A program made the position numbers and the translations under genes. Of a DNA stretch of 64,000 nucleotides, positions 1-7,873 are shown in pieces (positions within the stretch are counted from its first letter, which is position 1; the number at the start of each line of letters is the position of its first letter). The DNA lies in assembly GCA_017308595.1 (NCBI GenBank), contig JAFKER010000005.1, forward strand, positions 196,950 to 260,949. Direction: 5' to 3'. Under the pieces are notes generated by a model that saw only the letters and a program-made list of their open reading frames with translations, did not search any database and was not told where the DNA came from. This DNA comes from Afipia sp. (GTDB taxonomy: Bacteria > Pseudomonadota > Alphaproteobacteria > Rhizobiales > Xanthobacteraceae).

Positions 1-237
1 GATGGATGCAAGCCTTGCCGGGCATGATATGGACGTGCCTTGCGCATGCGACACAAGATGTCGATGCGGGAATCGGAGGCCATGCTATGAATCGCTGATT
101 CGGGCGCGTTTCGTTCTACCCGCGTTCCAAGTGTTAAGATCAGGCAACATCTTTGGCGCTCTTGCCGTTACGTTATGAGACAGTTGCACGGAAAGCGCCG
201 AAACAGGCGCGCTCAAGCCGCGAGGATGAGGTCTGAG

Positions 238-585
238 ATGATGAGACGGATGATTGTCGCGTCGCTGATGCTGCTCCCCCATGCCGCGCTGGCGCAGGAC
301 GTGCCCGGCATCGAAATCTGCACCGCCGAGAAGACCATGGAGCGGCGCACCGGTTGCCTGCAGAGCAACGTCAATTTTCTGAAAGCCTCGCTGACCAAGG
401 CCTCGCTGGAGCATCAGCAGAAGATCGACGCCGCGAACCGGCAGATTGATGCCCTCAAGGCTGCGGTGATCGGCCTGCAAAGTTCCGTCGCGCAATTGCA
501 GGGACAGGTGCAGGCTCTCGGCAAGCCGAACGGCGCGGCAAAGGAGGCGCCGAAAGCGCCTACTTCTGTTCCGGCTGCGAAGTGA
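238..585 (+). CDS. Small periplasmic coiled-coil protein, function unknown
   Basis: The reading frame opens further upstream (175), but the start at 238 (or the next ATG at 241) gives a clean signal peptide: MMRRMIV, a hydrophobic stretch, then ALAQ before DVPG. The mature part is about 95 residues. It has two cysteines near its N-terminus (IC and GC), which could form a disulfide. A heptad-like segment follows (about residues 45-85: QQKIDAANRQIDALKAAVIG and onward), typical of a coiled coil. The tail is rich in Ala, Lys and Pro. I do not recognise a named family. A periplasmic structural or scaffold role is only an inference. It stands alone, followed by a strong inverted repeat. Confidence 0.7.
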   Translation: MMRRMIVASLMLLPHAALAQDVPGIEICTAEKTMERRTGCLQSNVNFLKASLTKASLEHQQKIDAANRQIDALKAAVIGLQSSVAQLQGQVQALGKPNGAAKEAPKAPTSVPAAK

Positions 586-610
586 GGCACGGAGTTTCTA
601 CATATTCGAT

Positions 611-662
611 GTCGTCCCCGCCAACGGATCGGCGCAGAGCGCCGTCCGATGGCGGGGACGAC
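611..662. repeat. GC-rich inverted repeat, possible terminator
   Basis: The 12-base arms GTCGTCCCCGCC (611-622) and GGCGGGGACGAC (651-662) are perfect reverse complements, and most of the interior pairs too. It lies 26 bases after the stop of the preceding gene. There is no T-run, so it may be a dispersed palindrome of the same style as those near 16260, 26967 and 29685 rather than a simple terminator. Confidence 0.6.
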
Positions 663-680
663 GTGTGGTGAGTTCGTGTG

Positions 681-1019
681 ATGAAAATTTCTTCTTCGTC
701 GGCGTCGAAGTCTCGCGCCAGGAAGGCAAAGCCAAAAACACGCACAGCAAAGTCAAAACCCGCCGCCTTCGTCTATGTGCTCGGCAGTTTTCACAAGGGG
801 CGCTACACCTCCTATGTCGGCTGGACCAACGACGTGACGCAACGGCTGGCGAAACACAACAACGGCACCGGCGCACGCTCGACGCGCGGACGGGTCTGGA
901 CACTTCTGCACACCGAACCATTCAAGACGCGCAATGAAGCCATGAGCCGCGAGTGGCATCTCAAGCGCGACCGCGCCTTTCGCAAGAAACTGATGGATGC
1001 GGTGAGGGCAACATTATGA
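681..1019 (+). CDS. GIY-YIG endonuclease-superfamily protein (UPF0213/YhbQ-like)
   Basis: The protein is about 112 residues. A basic, Lys/Ser-rich N-terminal tail of about 28 residues precedes a compact GIY-YIG domain. Recognisable elements are FVYVL and SYVGW (the GIY...YIG strands in variant form), a conserved Arg in QRLAKHN and the catalytic-type Glu in SREWHLKR. A GTG lies one codon upstream of the ATG at 681, so either could start. The stop overlaps the next start (ATGA, 1016-1019), suggesting translational coupling to the ornithine cyclodeaminase-like gene, although no functional link is obvious. Stand-alone proteins of this type have poorly known roles, probably in DNA repair or nucleic acid cleavage. 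Confidence 0.82.
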   Translation: MKISSSSASKSRARKAKPKTRTAKSKPAAFVYVLGSFHKGRYTSYVGWTNDVTQRLAKHNNGTGARSTRGRVWTLLHTEPFKTRNEAMSREWHLKRDRAFRKKLMDAVRATL

Positions 1020-1975
1020 ACACCACGCCATCGCCCATCATCATCGACGCCGCGCAGACCCGCGCCAGCCTGCCGTTTGACCGGCTGATTGCAGCCTTGC
1101 GCGAAGCTTTCACCGTGGGGGCGGATGTGCCGCTGCGGCATCATCATTTCATGCCGCAGCCGGACGGCTCGACTGCGACCATCCTGATCATGCCGGCATG
1201 GCAGCGCGCGTTCATCGGCATCAAGATCGTCACGATTTTTCCGGAGAACGGCAAGAAGGCGTTGCCCGGCCTGTTTTCCAGCTATCTCCTGTGTGACGGC
1301 GACACCGGCCAGCACATCGCGCTGATCGACGGCAATGAGATCACCTCTCGCCGTACGGCGGCCATCGGCGCGCTGGGCGCGGATTTTCTCGCCCGCAAGG
1401 ATTCACGCAAGCTGCTGATCTGCGGGTCAGGGCGCATCGCGAGTCTGCTGGCCGATGCTTTTCGCGCGGTGCGGCCGATCGAGAAAGTCGCGGTGTGGAA
1501 TGTCAACGAAGCGGGCGCGGCGCGGCTTGTGGCCGATCTGCGCGCGCGGGGCATCGATGCGGTTGTCGCGCCCGATCTGGAGCGCGCGGCGGGCGAGGCG
1601 GATATCGTGAGCTGCGCGACGCTCGCAGCCAAACCGGTCATCAGGGGCGCGTGGCTGAAACCGGGCACGCATCTCGACCTGATCGGCAGCTTTACGCCTT
1701 TCATGCGCGAGGCCGATGATGACGTGTTCCGGCGCGGCCATGTCTGGCTCGATACCTATGACGGATTGAAGGAGAGCGGCGAATTGCTCGATCCGATCCG
1801 CGATGGCGTTATCAGCGCCGACGATATGCAAGGTTCGCTGGCCGAACTGTGCCGGGGCGAGCGCAAGGGCCGCACCAGCGAGAGCGAGATCACCGTGTTC
1901 AAGGCGGTCGGCAATGCGCTCTCGGACATCGCGGCGGCGGGGCTGGTGTATCGGGATTTCAGCGAAAGCGGCTAG
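1016..1975 (+). CDS. Ornithine cyclodeaminase / mu-crystallin family protein
   Basis: A protein of 319 residues, the usual size for this NAD(P)-dependent family, which includes ornithine cyclodeaminase, alanine dehydrogenase and ketimine reductases. The Rossmann motif is visible as LLICGSGRIASLLADAF, followed by a loss-of-amino-group type segment HLDLIGSFTPFMREAD that is typical for the family. The start at 1016 was chosen because it overlaps the previous stop and removes an unlikely N-terminal extension. The true substrate cannot be read from sequence. It probably reduces or deaminates an amino acid in the cytoplasm. Confidence 0.85.
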   Translation: MNTTPSPIIIDAAQTRASLPFDRLIAALREAFTVGADVPLRHHHFMPQPDGSTATILIMPAWQRAFIGIKIVTIFPENGKKALPGLFSSYLLCDGDTGQHIALIDGNEITSRRTAAIGALGADFLARKDSRKLLICGSGRIASLLADAFRAVRPIEKVAVWNVNEAGAARLVADLRARGIDAVVAPDLERAAGEADIVSCATLAAKPVIRGAWLKPGTHLDLIGSFTPFMREADDDVFRRGHVWLDTYDGLKESGELLDPIRDGVISADDMQGSLAELCRGERKGRTSESEITVFKAVGNALSDIAAAGLVYRDFSESG

Positions 1976-1983
1976 CCACGATT

Positions 1984-2090
1984 GTCATTCCGGGACGGGC
2001 TCTTCGCGCGGACCCGGAATCCGGAAAAGTTCATCGGAAACAATTTCGAGATTCCGGGTTTGCTCGCAAGTGCTCGCGCCACGGAATGAC
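1984..2090. repeat. Intergenic palindromic repeat, family A
   Basis: The element begins GTCATTCCGGG and ends CGGAATGAC. Two inner half-elements face each other: GGACCCGGAATCC on the left and GAGATTCCGGGTTTGCTCGC on the right. The same architecture recurs at 5718, 7122, 11110, 39602, 41124 and 57853, with a short form at 3132. Confidence 0.85.
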
Positions 2091-2191
2091 GATGTGGAGC
2101 AAGCCACCCCTGCATCCGCGCACTGGTCATCGCCTGATCTGCACGCTAGTTTTTGCGCGTCAAAATCAAGAACACTGATCGGGAGGTCTTC

Positions 2192-3124
2192 ATGTCGAAT
2201 ATCCGCGTTATCGCAACCGGTCTTGAATTTCCCGAAGGGCCGGTGGTGATGCCCGATGGTTCGGTGGTGCTGGTGGAAATCCGCCGCCAGACGCTGACGC
2301 GGGTTTATCCCGACGGGCGCAAGGAAATCGTCGCGAAGATTCCCGGCGGGCCGAACGGCGCGGCGCTGGGTCCGGACGGCAAGATGTACATCTGCAACAA
2401 CGGCGGCTTCTCATGGGCGCCCGGTCCGCGCGGCAACATCATGCCCGGCGGCCCGAGCCCGTCCGAATATATCGGCGGCTCGCTGCAGCGGGTCGACCTG
2501 CAAAGCGGCAAGGTCGAAACCCTGTTCACCCAGTGCGGCGAGCGCAAGCTCAAGGGGCCGAACGATCTCGTGTTCGACAAGGACGGCGGCATCTGGTTCA
2601 CCGATCTCGGCAAGCGCCGCGCGCACGATCTCGATGTCGGCGCGGTCTACTACATGAAGAGAGGCGCAACCGAACTCGTTGAAGCGGTGCCGCATATGCT
2701 GCCCGCTAACGGTATCGGTCTTTCGCCGGATGAGAAGACTGTGTATGTCGCCGAGACGCCGACGGCGCGGCTGTGGGCGTTTGCTGTGGGCGCGACGGGA
2801 CAGATCGCACCCGGCGAGCCGATCTATCGCGGCGAAATGGGCAAGCCGATTTCGGGTCTCGGTGGGTACCAGATGTATGACTCGCTGGCGGTGGAAGCCT
2901 CGGGCAATGTCTGCGTCGCGACGCTGATCTCCGGCTGCATTTCGGTGATCGCACCGGATGGCAAGCTCGTCGAACAGGTGCCGACCGGCGACAACGTGAC
3001 GACCAACATCGCGTTCGGCGGACCGGAGCTGAAGACCGCTTACATCACGCTGTCCGGCAAGGGTGAACTGATCGCGATGGACTGGCCGCGCGGCGGCCTG
3101 CCGCTGAACTTCCTGAACAAGTAG
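2192..3124 (+). CDS. SMP-30/gluconolactonase/LRE family protein
   Basis: A 310-residue six-bladed beta-propeller of the SMP-30/gluconolactonase family. Family landmarks are the metal-ligand Glu in LEFPEGPVV (about residue 15), Asn in LKGPNDLVFD, Asn in PANGIGLSPDE and Asp in MYDSLAVEA. The start is fixed by the strong ribosome binding site GGGAGG at 2181-2186. These enzymes hydrolyse sugar or other lactones with a divalent metal. No sugar-pathway neighbours are present, so the substrate is open. A short palindrome follows the stop and may end transcription. Confidence 0.88.
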   Translation: MSNIRVIATGLEFPEGPVVMPDGSVVLVEIRRQTLTRVYPDGRKEIVAKIPGGPNGAALGPDGKMYICNNGGFSWAPGPRGNIMPGGPSPSEYIGGSLQRVDLQSGKVETLFTQCGERKLKGPNDLVFDKDGGIWFTDLGKRRAHDLDVGAVYYMKRGATELVEAVPHMLPANGIGLSPDEKTVYVAETPTARLWAFAVGATGQIAPGEPIYRGEMGKPISGLGGYQMYDSLAVEASGNVCVATLISGCISVIAPDGKLVEQVPTGDNVTTNIAFGGPELKTAYITLSGKGELIAMDWPRGGLPLNFLNK

Positions 3125-3131
3125 TTTTGGT

Positions 3132-3175
3132 GTCATTCCGGATCGGCCCGCTGTTAGCGGTCCGTCCGGAATGAC
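3132..3175. repeat. Short family A palindrome, possible terminator
   Basis: The arms GTCATTCCGGA and TCCGGAATGAC are perfect reverse complements and enclose a second small stem. It looks like the two ends of the longer family A repeat joined without the middle. It lies just after the SMP-30 gene stop. Confidence 0.7.
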
Positions 3176-3235
3176 GAGAAAGATGCGCGTCATGCATCAT
3201 TGCCGAATATCGTGCGCAATAGCGAAGGACGACCG

Positions 3236-3832
3236 ATGACCTGGCTTTCTCCTATCACGCTCGAAGGCCCGCACGCGCGGCTTGAGCCATTGTCGCGCGA
3301 TCACAAGGACGGTCTTGTCGACGCGGTGAAGGACGGCGAACTGTGGAAGCTCTGGTACACGTTCATTCCGCGCGCCGAAGACATGGGGCAGGAAATCGAC
3401 CGCCGTCTCGGTCTGCAAACGGCGGGATCGATGCTGCCGTTCACGGTGAAGGATGCAGGCGGGAAAATCGCCGGCATGACCACTTACATGAATGTCGATG
3501 CGGCCAACAAACGTGTCGAGATCGGATCGACCTGGTATGCGCAGCGCGTCCAGCGCACGCCGCTCAACACCCAATGCAAGCTGCTGCTGCTCACCCATGC
3601 GTTCGAGACGCTGAACTGCATCGCGGTGGAATTCCGCACGCATTTCTTCAATCACCAGTCGCGGCGCGGGATCGAGCGGTTGGGGGCCAAGCTCGACGGC
3701 ATCCTGCGCAGCCATCAGGTCGCGCCGAACGGTACGCTGCGCGATACGGTGGTCTACAGCATCATCGCGTCCGAATGGCCGACGGTGAAGGCGCACCTGA
3801 CTTATCAATTGCATGACAAGACAAGATCGTGA
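3236..3832 (+). CDS. GNAT family N-acetyltransferase (RimJ/RimL type)
   Basis: A protein of 198 residues. It resembles the RimJ/RimL branch of acetyl-CoA-dependent transferases: an opening ITLEGPHARLEPL strand, a central region KIAGMTTYMNVDAANKRVEI, a TWYAQRVQRTPLNT segment where the acetyl-CoA pyrophosphate loop is expected, and EFRTHFFNHQSRRGIERLGA, the usual helix and loop near the active site. The start at 3236 (ATG after GAAGGACGACC) was preferred over an upstream TTG at 3200. The substrate is unknown; ribosomal protein N-termini or small amines are family possibilities. Confidence 0.85.
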   Translation: MTWLSPITLEGPHARLEPLSRDHKDGLVDAVKDGELWKLWYTFIPRAEDMGQEIDRRLGLQTAGSMLPFTVKDAGGKIAGMTTYMNVDAANKRVEIGSTWYAQRVQRTPLNTQCKLLLLTHAFETLNCIAVEFRTHFFNHQSRRGIERLGAKLDGILRSHQVAPNGTLRDTVVYSIIASEWPTVKAHLTYQLHDKTRS

Positions 3833-4012
3833 GCGAGCCGGTTCCCGAATTAACCCGCAGCGCCGGCATTAAGGTTTAAACGCGGCTGTCGTTGCGTGCA
3901 CCAACCGCCGCGCTAGCGTTCGATCGCGGACAATTGCCCCCGTCCGCAACCACGACGACGGGATCGTCGGGCGGTATACTGCGTCCGGCGATCCTCATTT
4001 CGTGAGGCCACG

Positions 4013-4129
4013 ATGTTCGAAGCTTTTACCATCCTTGCACTGGTGTTCGTCGCCGGTTTTGGCATCGGCTACGGCGTGCGGTCCCAGATGGTTATCATGC
4101 GCAGGGCCAAAGCCCGCCGGCGGGAATAG
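4013..4129 (+). CDS. Tiny single-span membrane protein (38 residues)
   Basis: A complete small reading frame: MFEAF, a hydrophobic segment TILALVFVAGFGIGYGV, and a very basic tail with RSQ, MRRAKARRRE. This is a classic one-helix inner-membrane design with the positive C-terminus inside. A GTGAGG-like ribosome binding site precedes the ATG at about 4002-4007. Codon use is normal for the region. I recognise no named family. The layout (helix plus arginine tail, tight start, in-frame stop before the next convergent gene) makes it more likely real than chance. Confidence 0.6.
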   Translation: MFEAFTILALVFVAGFGIGYGVRSQMVIMRRAKARRRE

Positions 4130-4156
4130 CATTCCACGACCGGTTGAGAGACCGCG

Positions 4157-4999
4157 TCAGACTTCGCGGCGGCTCAGGAATGCGAGGCGCTCGAACAGAT
4201 GCACGTCCTGCTCGTTCTTGAGCAGCGCGCCATGCAGCGGCGGGATCAGCTTGCGCGGATCGCGCTCGCGGAGCTGTTCGACGGTCATCTCCTCGTTGAG
4301 CAGCAGCTTGAGCCAGTCGAGCAGTTCGGAGGTCGAGGGCTTCTTCTTCAGGCCCGGCACTTCACGCACCTCGAAGAAGATCTTCATGGCTTCCTGAACG
4401 AGGCGCTTCTTGATGTCGGGGAAGTGAACCTCGACGATCTCACTCATGGTGTCGATGTCGGGGAACTTGATGTAGTGGAAGAAGCAGCGGCGCAGGAATG
4501 CGTCCGGCAGTTCCTTCTCGTTGTTCGAGGTGATCATGATGATCGGGCGCTGCTTCGCCTTGATCGTCTCGCCGGTCTCGTAGACGTGGAATTCCATGCG
4601 GTCGAGTTCGAGCAACAGGTCGTTCGGGAATTCGATGTCGGCCTTGTCGATTTCGTCGATCAGGAGGACAGGGCGCTTCTCGCTGGTGAAGGCTTCCCAC
4701 AACTTGCCGCGCTTGATGTAGTTCGAGATGTCGGAGACGCGCGGATCGCCGAGCTGGCTGTCGCGCAGGCGCGACACCGCGTCGTATTCGTAAAGGCCCT
4801 GCTGCGCCTTGGTGGTGGACTTGATGTGCCAGGTCAGAAGCGGCGCATCGAGCGCCTTGGCGACTTCTTCCGCAAGCACGGTCTTGCCGGTGCCGGGTTC
4901 GCCCTTCACCAGCAGCGGACGCTCGAGCACGATCGCTGCATTGACCGCGACCTTGAGGTCGTCGGTGGCGACATAGTTTTTGGTACCGGTAAATTTCAT
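4157..4999 (-). CDS. MoxR-family AAA+ ATPase
   Basis: A 280-residue MoxR-type AAA+ ATPase. Walker A is GEPGTGKT at residues 33-40, Walker B is LLIDE at 112-116 followed by IDKAD, and sensor 1 is in MITSNNEKELPDAFLRRC. MoxR proteins act as chaperone-like ATPases that work with a VWA-domain partner to insert metals or assemble complexes. The likely partner here is the VWA/CoxE-like protein encoded divergently from 5934, separated by a GlsB gene and an unusual inverted-repeat block. Its targets are unknown; no coxMSL or other oxidoreductase genes lie in the window. Confidence 0.9.
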   Translation of the reverse strand: MKFTGTKNYVATDDLKVAVNAAIVLERPLLVKGEPGTGKTVLAEEVAKALDAPLLTWHIKSTTKAQQGLYEYDAVSRLRDSQLGDPRVSDISNYIKRGKLWEAFTSEKRPVLLIDEIDKADIEFPNDLLLELDRMEFHVYETGETIKAKQRPIIMITSNNEKELPDAFLRRCFFHYIKFPDIDTMSEIVEVHFPDIKKRLVQEAMKIFFEVREVPGLKKKPSTSELLDWLKLLLNEEMTVEQLRERDPRKLIPPLHGALLKNEQDVHLFERLAFLSRREV

Positions 5000-5065
5000 C
5001 GAAGTTTGCCTTGGTCAGTTTGTTCTGTTGGAAAGTGCTGCCGCCGTTATCGTTTCAAACAAGAA

Positions 5066-5089
5066 GCGACCGCCTTGTGAGGCGGTCGC
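5066..5089 (-). terminator. Hairpin terminator of the GlsB-type gene
   Basis: The arms GCGACCGCC (5066-5074) and GGCGGTCGC (5081-5089) pair perfectly over a 6-base loop. On the minus strand the stem is followed by TTCTTGTTTG. It lies between the GlsB stop and the MoxR start. Confidence 0.7.
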
Positions 5090-5108
5090 TGGGACAGGAG
5101 TTAGACCG

Positions 5109-5363
5109 TCACGCGCGGCGGATCAATGACAGGATGACCAGCACGATCACGCCGCCGATCGCGGAATTGATGATCGCGGCGACGATGCCGGTTCCGAGGC
5201 GAATGCCGAGTTGCGGCAGCAGCCAGCCGGCGACGACCGCGCCGACGATGCCGATGACGATGTTGCCGAGCAGTCCGAAGCCGCCCCCCTTGACGATCAG
5301 ACCCGCAAGCCAGCCGGCGATCGCACCGACGATCAGCCAAACGATAACGGAATCAATGCCCAT
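5109..5363 (-). CDS. GlsB/YeaQ/YmgE family membrane protein (transglycosylase-associated)
   Basis: A protein of 84 residues with three hydrophobic segments rich in glycine (VIVWLIVGAIAGWLAGLIV, FGLLGNIVIGIVGAVVAGWL and IVAAIINSAIGGVIVLVIL). GWLAGLIVKGGGFGLLGNI is the family signature. These small inner-membrane proteins are induced by stress in several bacteria but have no proven biochemical role. The start at 5363 gives the normal length; longer in-frame extensions run into the repeat block. It sits between moxR (same strand) and the divergent VWA gene. Confidence 0.88.
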   Translation of the reverse strand: MGIDSVIVWLIVGAIAGWLAGLIVKGGGFGLLGNIVIGIVGAVVAGWLLPQLGIRLGTGIVAAIINSAIGGVIVLVILSLIRRA

Positions 5364-5499
5364 GAATGCAACCCTTTGTTTTAAACGCTGCGATTCCCGC
5401 CTCGGGCACCGCGCGTCCCCGATCAACGCTGCGAACTGTCTCCGGCTGGAGCAGTCCGGGGAGCGTCAAACAACAGTTTAAATGAAATGGCACGGCAAT

Positions 5500-5660
5500 C
5501 CAGTGTTCCCGATCCGAAGTTCGCCCTGTTTTGCAGCAATCTCCGAGCGAACTTCGGATCGAAAGGGACACTGGCAAAATAGAGTTGCTCGTGTGATTTC
5601 GGTTCACAAAGTCCGCTGGCAACGTGCCGCAAGTCTGACGGACTTTGTGAACCATCACAC
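5500..5660. repeat. Two adjacent large inverted repeats in a gene-free block
   Basis: First element, 5500-5574: GATCCGAAGTTCGC (5511-5524) pairs perfectly with GCGAACTTCGGATC (5547-5560), and the flanks CCAGTGTTCCC and GGGACACTGG pair further out. Second element, 5591-5660: GGTTCACAAAGTCCG (5601-5615) pairs perfectly with CGGACTTTGTGAACC (5639-5653), with outer GTGTGAT and ATCACAC also pairing. The surrounding 5364-5933 has no convincing gene; translations across it are repeat-derived shadows. The rest of the gap holds a family A repeat at 5718. The function is unknown: structured RNA, regulatory site or mobile remnant are possible. Confidence 0.85.
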
Positions 5661-5717
5661 GCGCCAGTGCCAGTGCTGTTTTTGAACGCAATCCTGCGTT
5701 GCGAGGCGGTTTCTGCC

Positions 5718-5826
5718 GTCATTCGGGGGCGCGAGCACATGCGGGCGAGCCCGGAATCCAGATGTTGTTTCCGATGAACTCTTCTGGATTCCGGATCAGG
5801 CCGCTGAGCGGTCTGTCCGGAATGAC
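5718..5826. repeat. Intergenic palindromic repeat, family A
   Basis: Outer ends are GTCATTCGGGG and TCCGGAATGAC. The inner half-elements CCCGGAATCCAGA and TCTGGATTCCGGA face each other across a short spacer. It ends about 107 bases before the VWA gene start, so it may lie in that gene's leader. Confidence 0.82.
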
Positions 5827-5933
5827 ATGCGGTAAGGTCGAACGGCGCAGGCCAGCAATGCAGTGCGGGTTTCCGGCCAATAGCCAGTCCGGAACCCTTG
5901 ACGCACGTGGACGCACGGGCGATTTAAATAGCC

Positions 5934-7109
5934 ATGTTCCTGCAATTCTTCACATCGCTGCGCGACGCGCAGGTCCCGGTCACGCTGCGCGAATATCTGA
6001 CGCTGATGGAGGCGCTCGACGCCAACCTCGCGGATCAGAGCGTGGAGCATTTCTATTATCTGTCGCGCGCCGCGCTGGTGAAGGACGAGCGCAACCTCGA
6101 CAAGTTCGACCGCGTGTTCGGCACCGTGTTCAAGGGCCTCGAAAGCCTGCTCGACGCCATGGAGAAGGCGGAGATTCCCGCCGAGTGGCTGCGCAAGGCC
6201 GCCGAGAAATATCTCACCGAGGAAGAGAAGAAGCAGATCGAGGCCATGGGCTGGGACAAGCTCATGGAGACTCTCAAGAAGCGCCTCGAAGAACAGAAGA
6301 AGCGCCACGAGGGCGGCAACAAGTGGATCGGCACCGGCGGCACGTCGCCATTCGGCGCGGACGGCTACAATCCCGAAGGCATCCGCATCGGCCAGGAGAA
6401 GAACCGCAACTTCCGCGCCGTGAAGGTGTGGGACAAGCGCGAGTTCAAGGATCTCGACGGCAATGTCGAACTCGGCATCCGCAACATCAAGGTGGCGCTG
6501 CGCCGCCTGCGCAAATTCGCGCGCACCGGCGCGCCGGACGAACTCGATCTCGACACCACCATCAAGGAAACCGCCAACCACGGCTATCTCGACGTGCACA
6601 TGCGCCCCGAACGGCGCAACGCGGTGAAGGTTCTGATCTTCTTCGATATCGGCGGCTCGATGGATGGTCACATCAAGCAGGTCGAGGAATTGTTCTCGGC
6701 GGCGAAGACCGAGTTCAAGCACATGGAGTATTTCTACTTCCACAACTGCCTCTATGAAGGCGTGTGGAAGCAGAACAAGCGGCGCTTCTCGGATCGCACG
6801 CCGACATGGGACATTCTCCATAAGTATCCGCACGACTATAAGGTCGTGTTCGTCGGCGACGCGTCGATGTCGCCTTACGAGATCATGGTGCCGGGCGGCT
6901 CCGTCGAGCATGTTAACGAGGAGCCCGGTTCAGTGTGGCTGGAGCGCGTGACGCGGACCTATCCGCACGCGGTCTGGCTCAATCCCGTGGCGCGCAAGCA
7001 CTGGGATTATTCGGAATCCACCACCATCATCCGTAAGCTGTTCGCCGAGCGGATGTTCCCGCTGACGCTGGAAGGCCTTGAAGGCGCAATGCGGGAATTG
7101 ACGCGGTAG
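5934..7109 (+). CDS. VWA domain-containing CoxE-like protein
   Basis: A protein of 391 residues. The N-terminal half (MFLQFFTSLRDAQVPVTLREYLTLM onward in outline) and the charged middle are typical of CoxE-like VWA proteins that pair with MoxR ATPases. The von Willebrand A fold begins near residue 232 (VLIFFDIGGSMDGH). The metal-site motif is degenerate: D238-I-G-G-S instead of the usual D-x-S-x-S, which may weaken Mg binding. Later parts read KVVFVGDASMSPYEI and AVWLNPV. It is cytoplasmic, with no signal peptide. The probable partner is the MoxR at 4157. Their shared job is unknown, presumably assembly or activation of a protein complex. Confidence 0.88.
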   Translation: MFLQFFTSLRDAQVPVTLREYLTLMEALDANLADQSVEHFYYLSRAALVKDERNLDKFDRVFGTVFKGLESLLDAMEKAEIPAEWLRKAAEKYLTEEEKKQIEAMGWDKLMETLKKRLEEQKKRHEGGNKWIGTGGTSPFGADGYNPEGIRIGQEKNRNFRAVKVWDKREFKDLDGNVELGIRNIKVALRRLRKFARTGAPDELDLDTTIKETANHGYLDVHMRPERRNAVKVLIFFDIGGSMDGHIKQVEELFSAAKTEFKHMEYFYFHNCLYEGVWKQNKRRFSDRTPTWDILHKYPHDYKVVFVGDASMSPYEIMVPGGSVEHVNEEPGSVWLERVTRTYPHAVWLNPVARKHWDYSESTTIIRKLFAERMFPLTLEGLEGAMRELTR

Positions 7110-7121
7110 GTTTCTCGCGCC

Positions 7122-7228
7122 GTCATTCCGGGACGCGCTCTTGGAGCGGACCCGGAATCCAGAAGAATTTGTCAAATACAACTGCTGGATTCCGGGTTCG
7201 CTCGCAAAGGCTCGCGCCCCGGAATGAC
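7122..7228. repeat. Intergenic palindromic repeat, family A
   Basis: The outer ends GTCATTCCGGGACG and CCCCGGAATGAC enclose GGACCCGGAATCCAG and CTGGATTCCGGGTTCGCTCGC-type halves. This is the best-preserved copy in the window. It starts 12 bases after the VWA gene stop. Confidence 0.88.
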
Positions 7229-7315
7229 GGACATGCTTGCCGATTGTTTTCGCGAAAGGGACTCGTTGAAAGAAACGTGGTAGGTGTTTCATCCCATTTT
7301 TGTCAGTGAGATCCC

Positions 7316-7735
7316 ATGCCCTCCACCATCACCCGCGGTTACAAGAAGCTTCTCGACGAGGCCAACGCGCAGATCGAGACCATCAATGCGGCGGAAGCCG
7401 TCGAGCGCCTTGCGAAGGGCGAGGGGCAAAGTGATATCGTGATCGTGGACCTGCGCGATCCGCGCGAGATCGAGCGCGAGGGCCGCATTCCCGGCGCGTT
7501 TCACTGTCCGCGCGGGATGCTGGAATTCTGGATCGATCCGGAAAGCCCCTACGCCAAGCCGATCTTCCAGGAAGACAAGAAGTTCGTGTTCCAGTGCGCG
7601 TCCGGCTGGCGTTCCGCGCTTGCTGCGAAGACCGCGCAGGACATGGGGCTTGCGCCGGTGGCGCATCTCGGCGGCGGCTTTACCGCGTGGAAGGCCGCGG
7701 GTGGCCCGGTCGAGAAGGTCGAGCCGAAGAAGTAA
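7316..7735 (+). CDS. Single-domain rhodanese-like protein
   Basis: A 139-residue cytoplasmic rhodanese domain. Family markers are VDLRDPREIEREGRIPGAFHCPRG, the active-site loop CASGWRS with the persulfide cysteine at residue 94, and LGGGFTAWKAAGGPVE at the C-terminus. It carries sulfane sulfur for transfer to thiols or cyanide. The next gene downstream encodes a two-domain mercaptopyruvate sulfurtransferase, so the two may work together in sulfur trafficking, although a palindrome separates them. Confidence 0.9.
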   Translation: MPSTITRGYKKLLDEANAQIETINAAEAVERLAKGEGQSDIVIVDLRDPREIEREGRIPGAFHCPRGMLEFWIDPESPYAKPIFQEDKKFVFQCASGWRSALAAKTAQDMGLAPVAHLGGGFTAWKAAGGPVEKVEPKK

Positions 7736-7791
7736 ATTCAATCACAACCGTCACACGCGGGCTTGACCGGCGTGTCCATGAAGGAAGTTGG

Positions 7792-7849
7792 ATTGCCGGG
7801 CGTAGGCGAGCGAAGCGACGCCGTTCTCCGAACGGCTATGCCCGGCAAT
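7792..7849. repeat. Palindromic repeat, family C (single copy here)
   Basis: The outer arms ATTGCCGGGC and GCCCGGCAAT are perfect reverse complements. An inner stem GCCGTTC/GAACGGC sits near the right arm. It contains the motif GCGAGCGAAGC also seen in family B repeats. It lies in the 138-base gap ahead of sseA. Confidence 0.75.
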
Positions 7850-7873
7850 GACGATCTGGGGAATGTTTCAACC

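Noticed and set aside
1-83. Possible minus-strand gene start at 83 reading MASDSRIDILCRMRKARPYH to the left edge
   Set aside because: Only about 27 codons are inside the window, no ribosome binding site is clear and no family can be recognised. It may be real but cannot be supported.
5500-5660. The tandem inverted repeats considered as an insertion sequence
   Set aside because: There is no transposase frame, no target duplication is visible and the arms of the two elements are unrelated, so an IS call is not supported.
5353-5740. Two minus-strand frames of 105-112 residues and a plus-strand frame
   Set aside because: They run through the two inverted repeats and have no ribosome binding site or recognisable family; the inverted repeats dictate their sequence.
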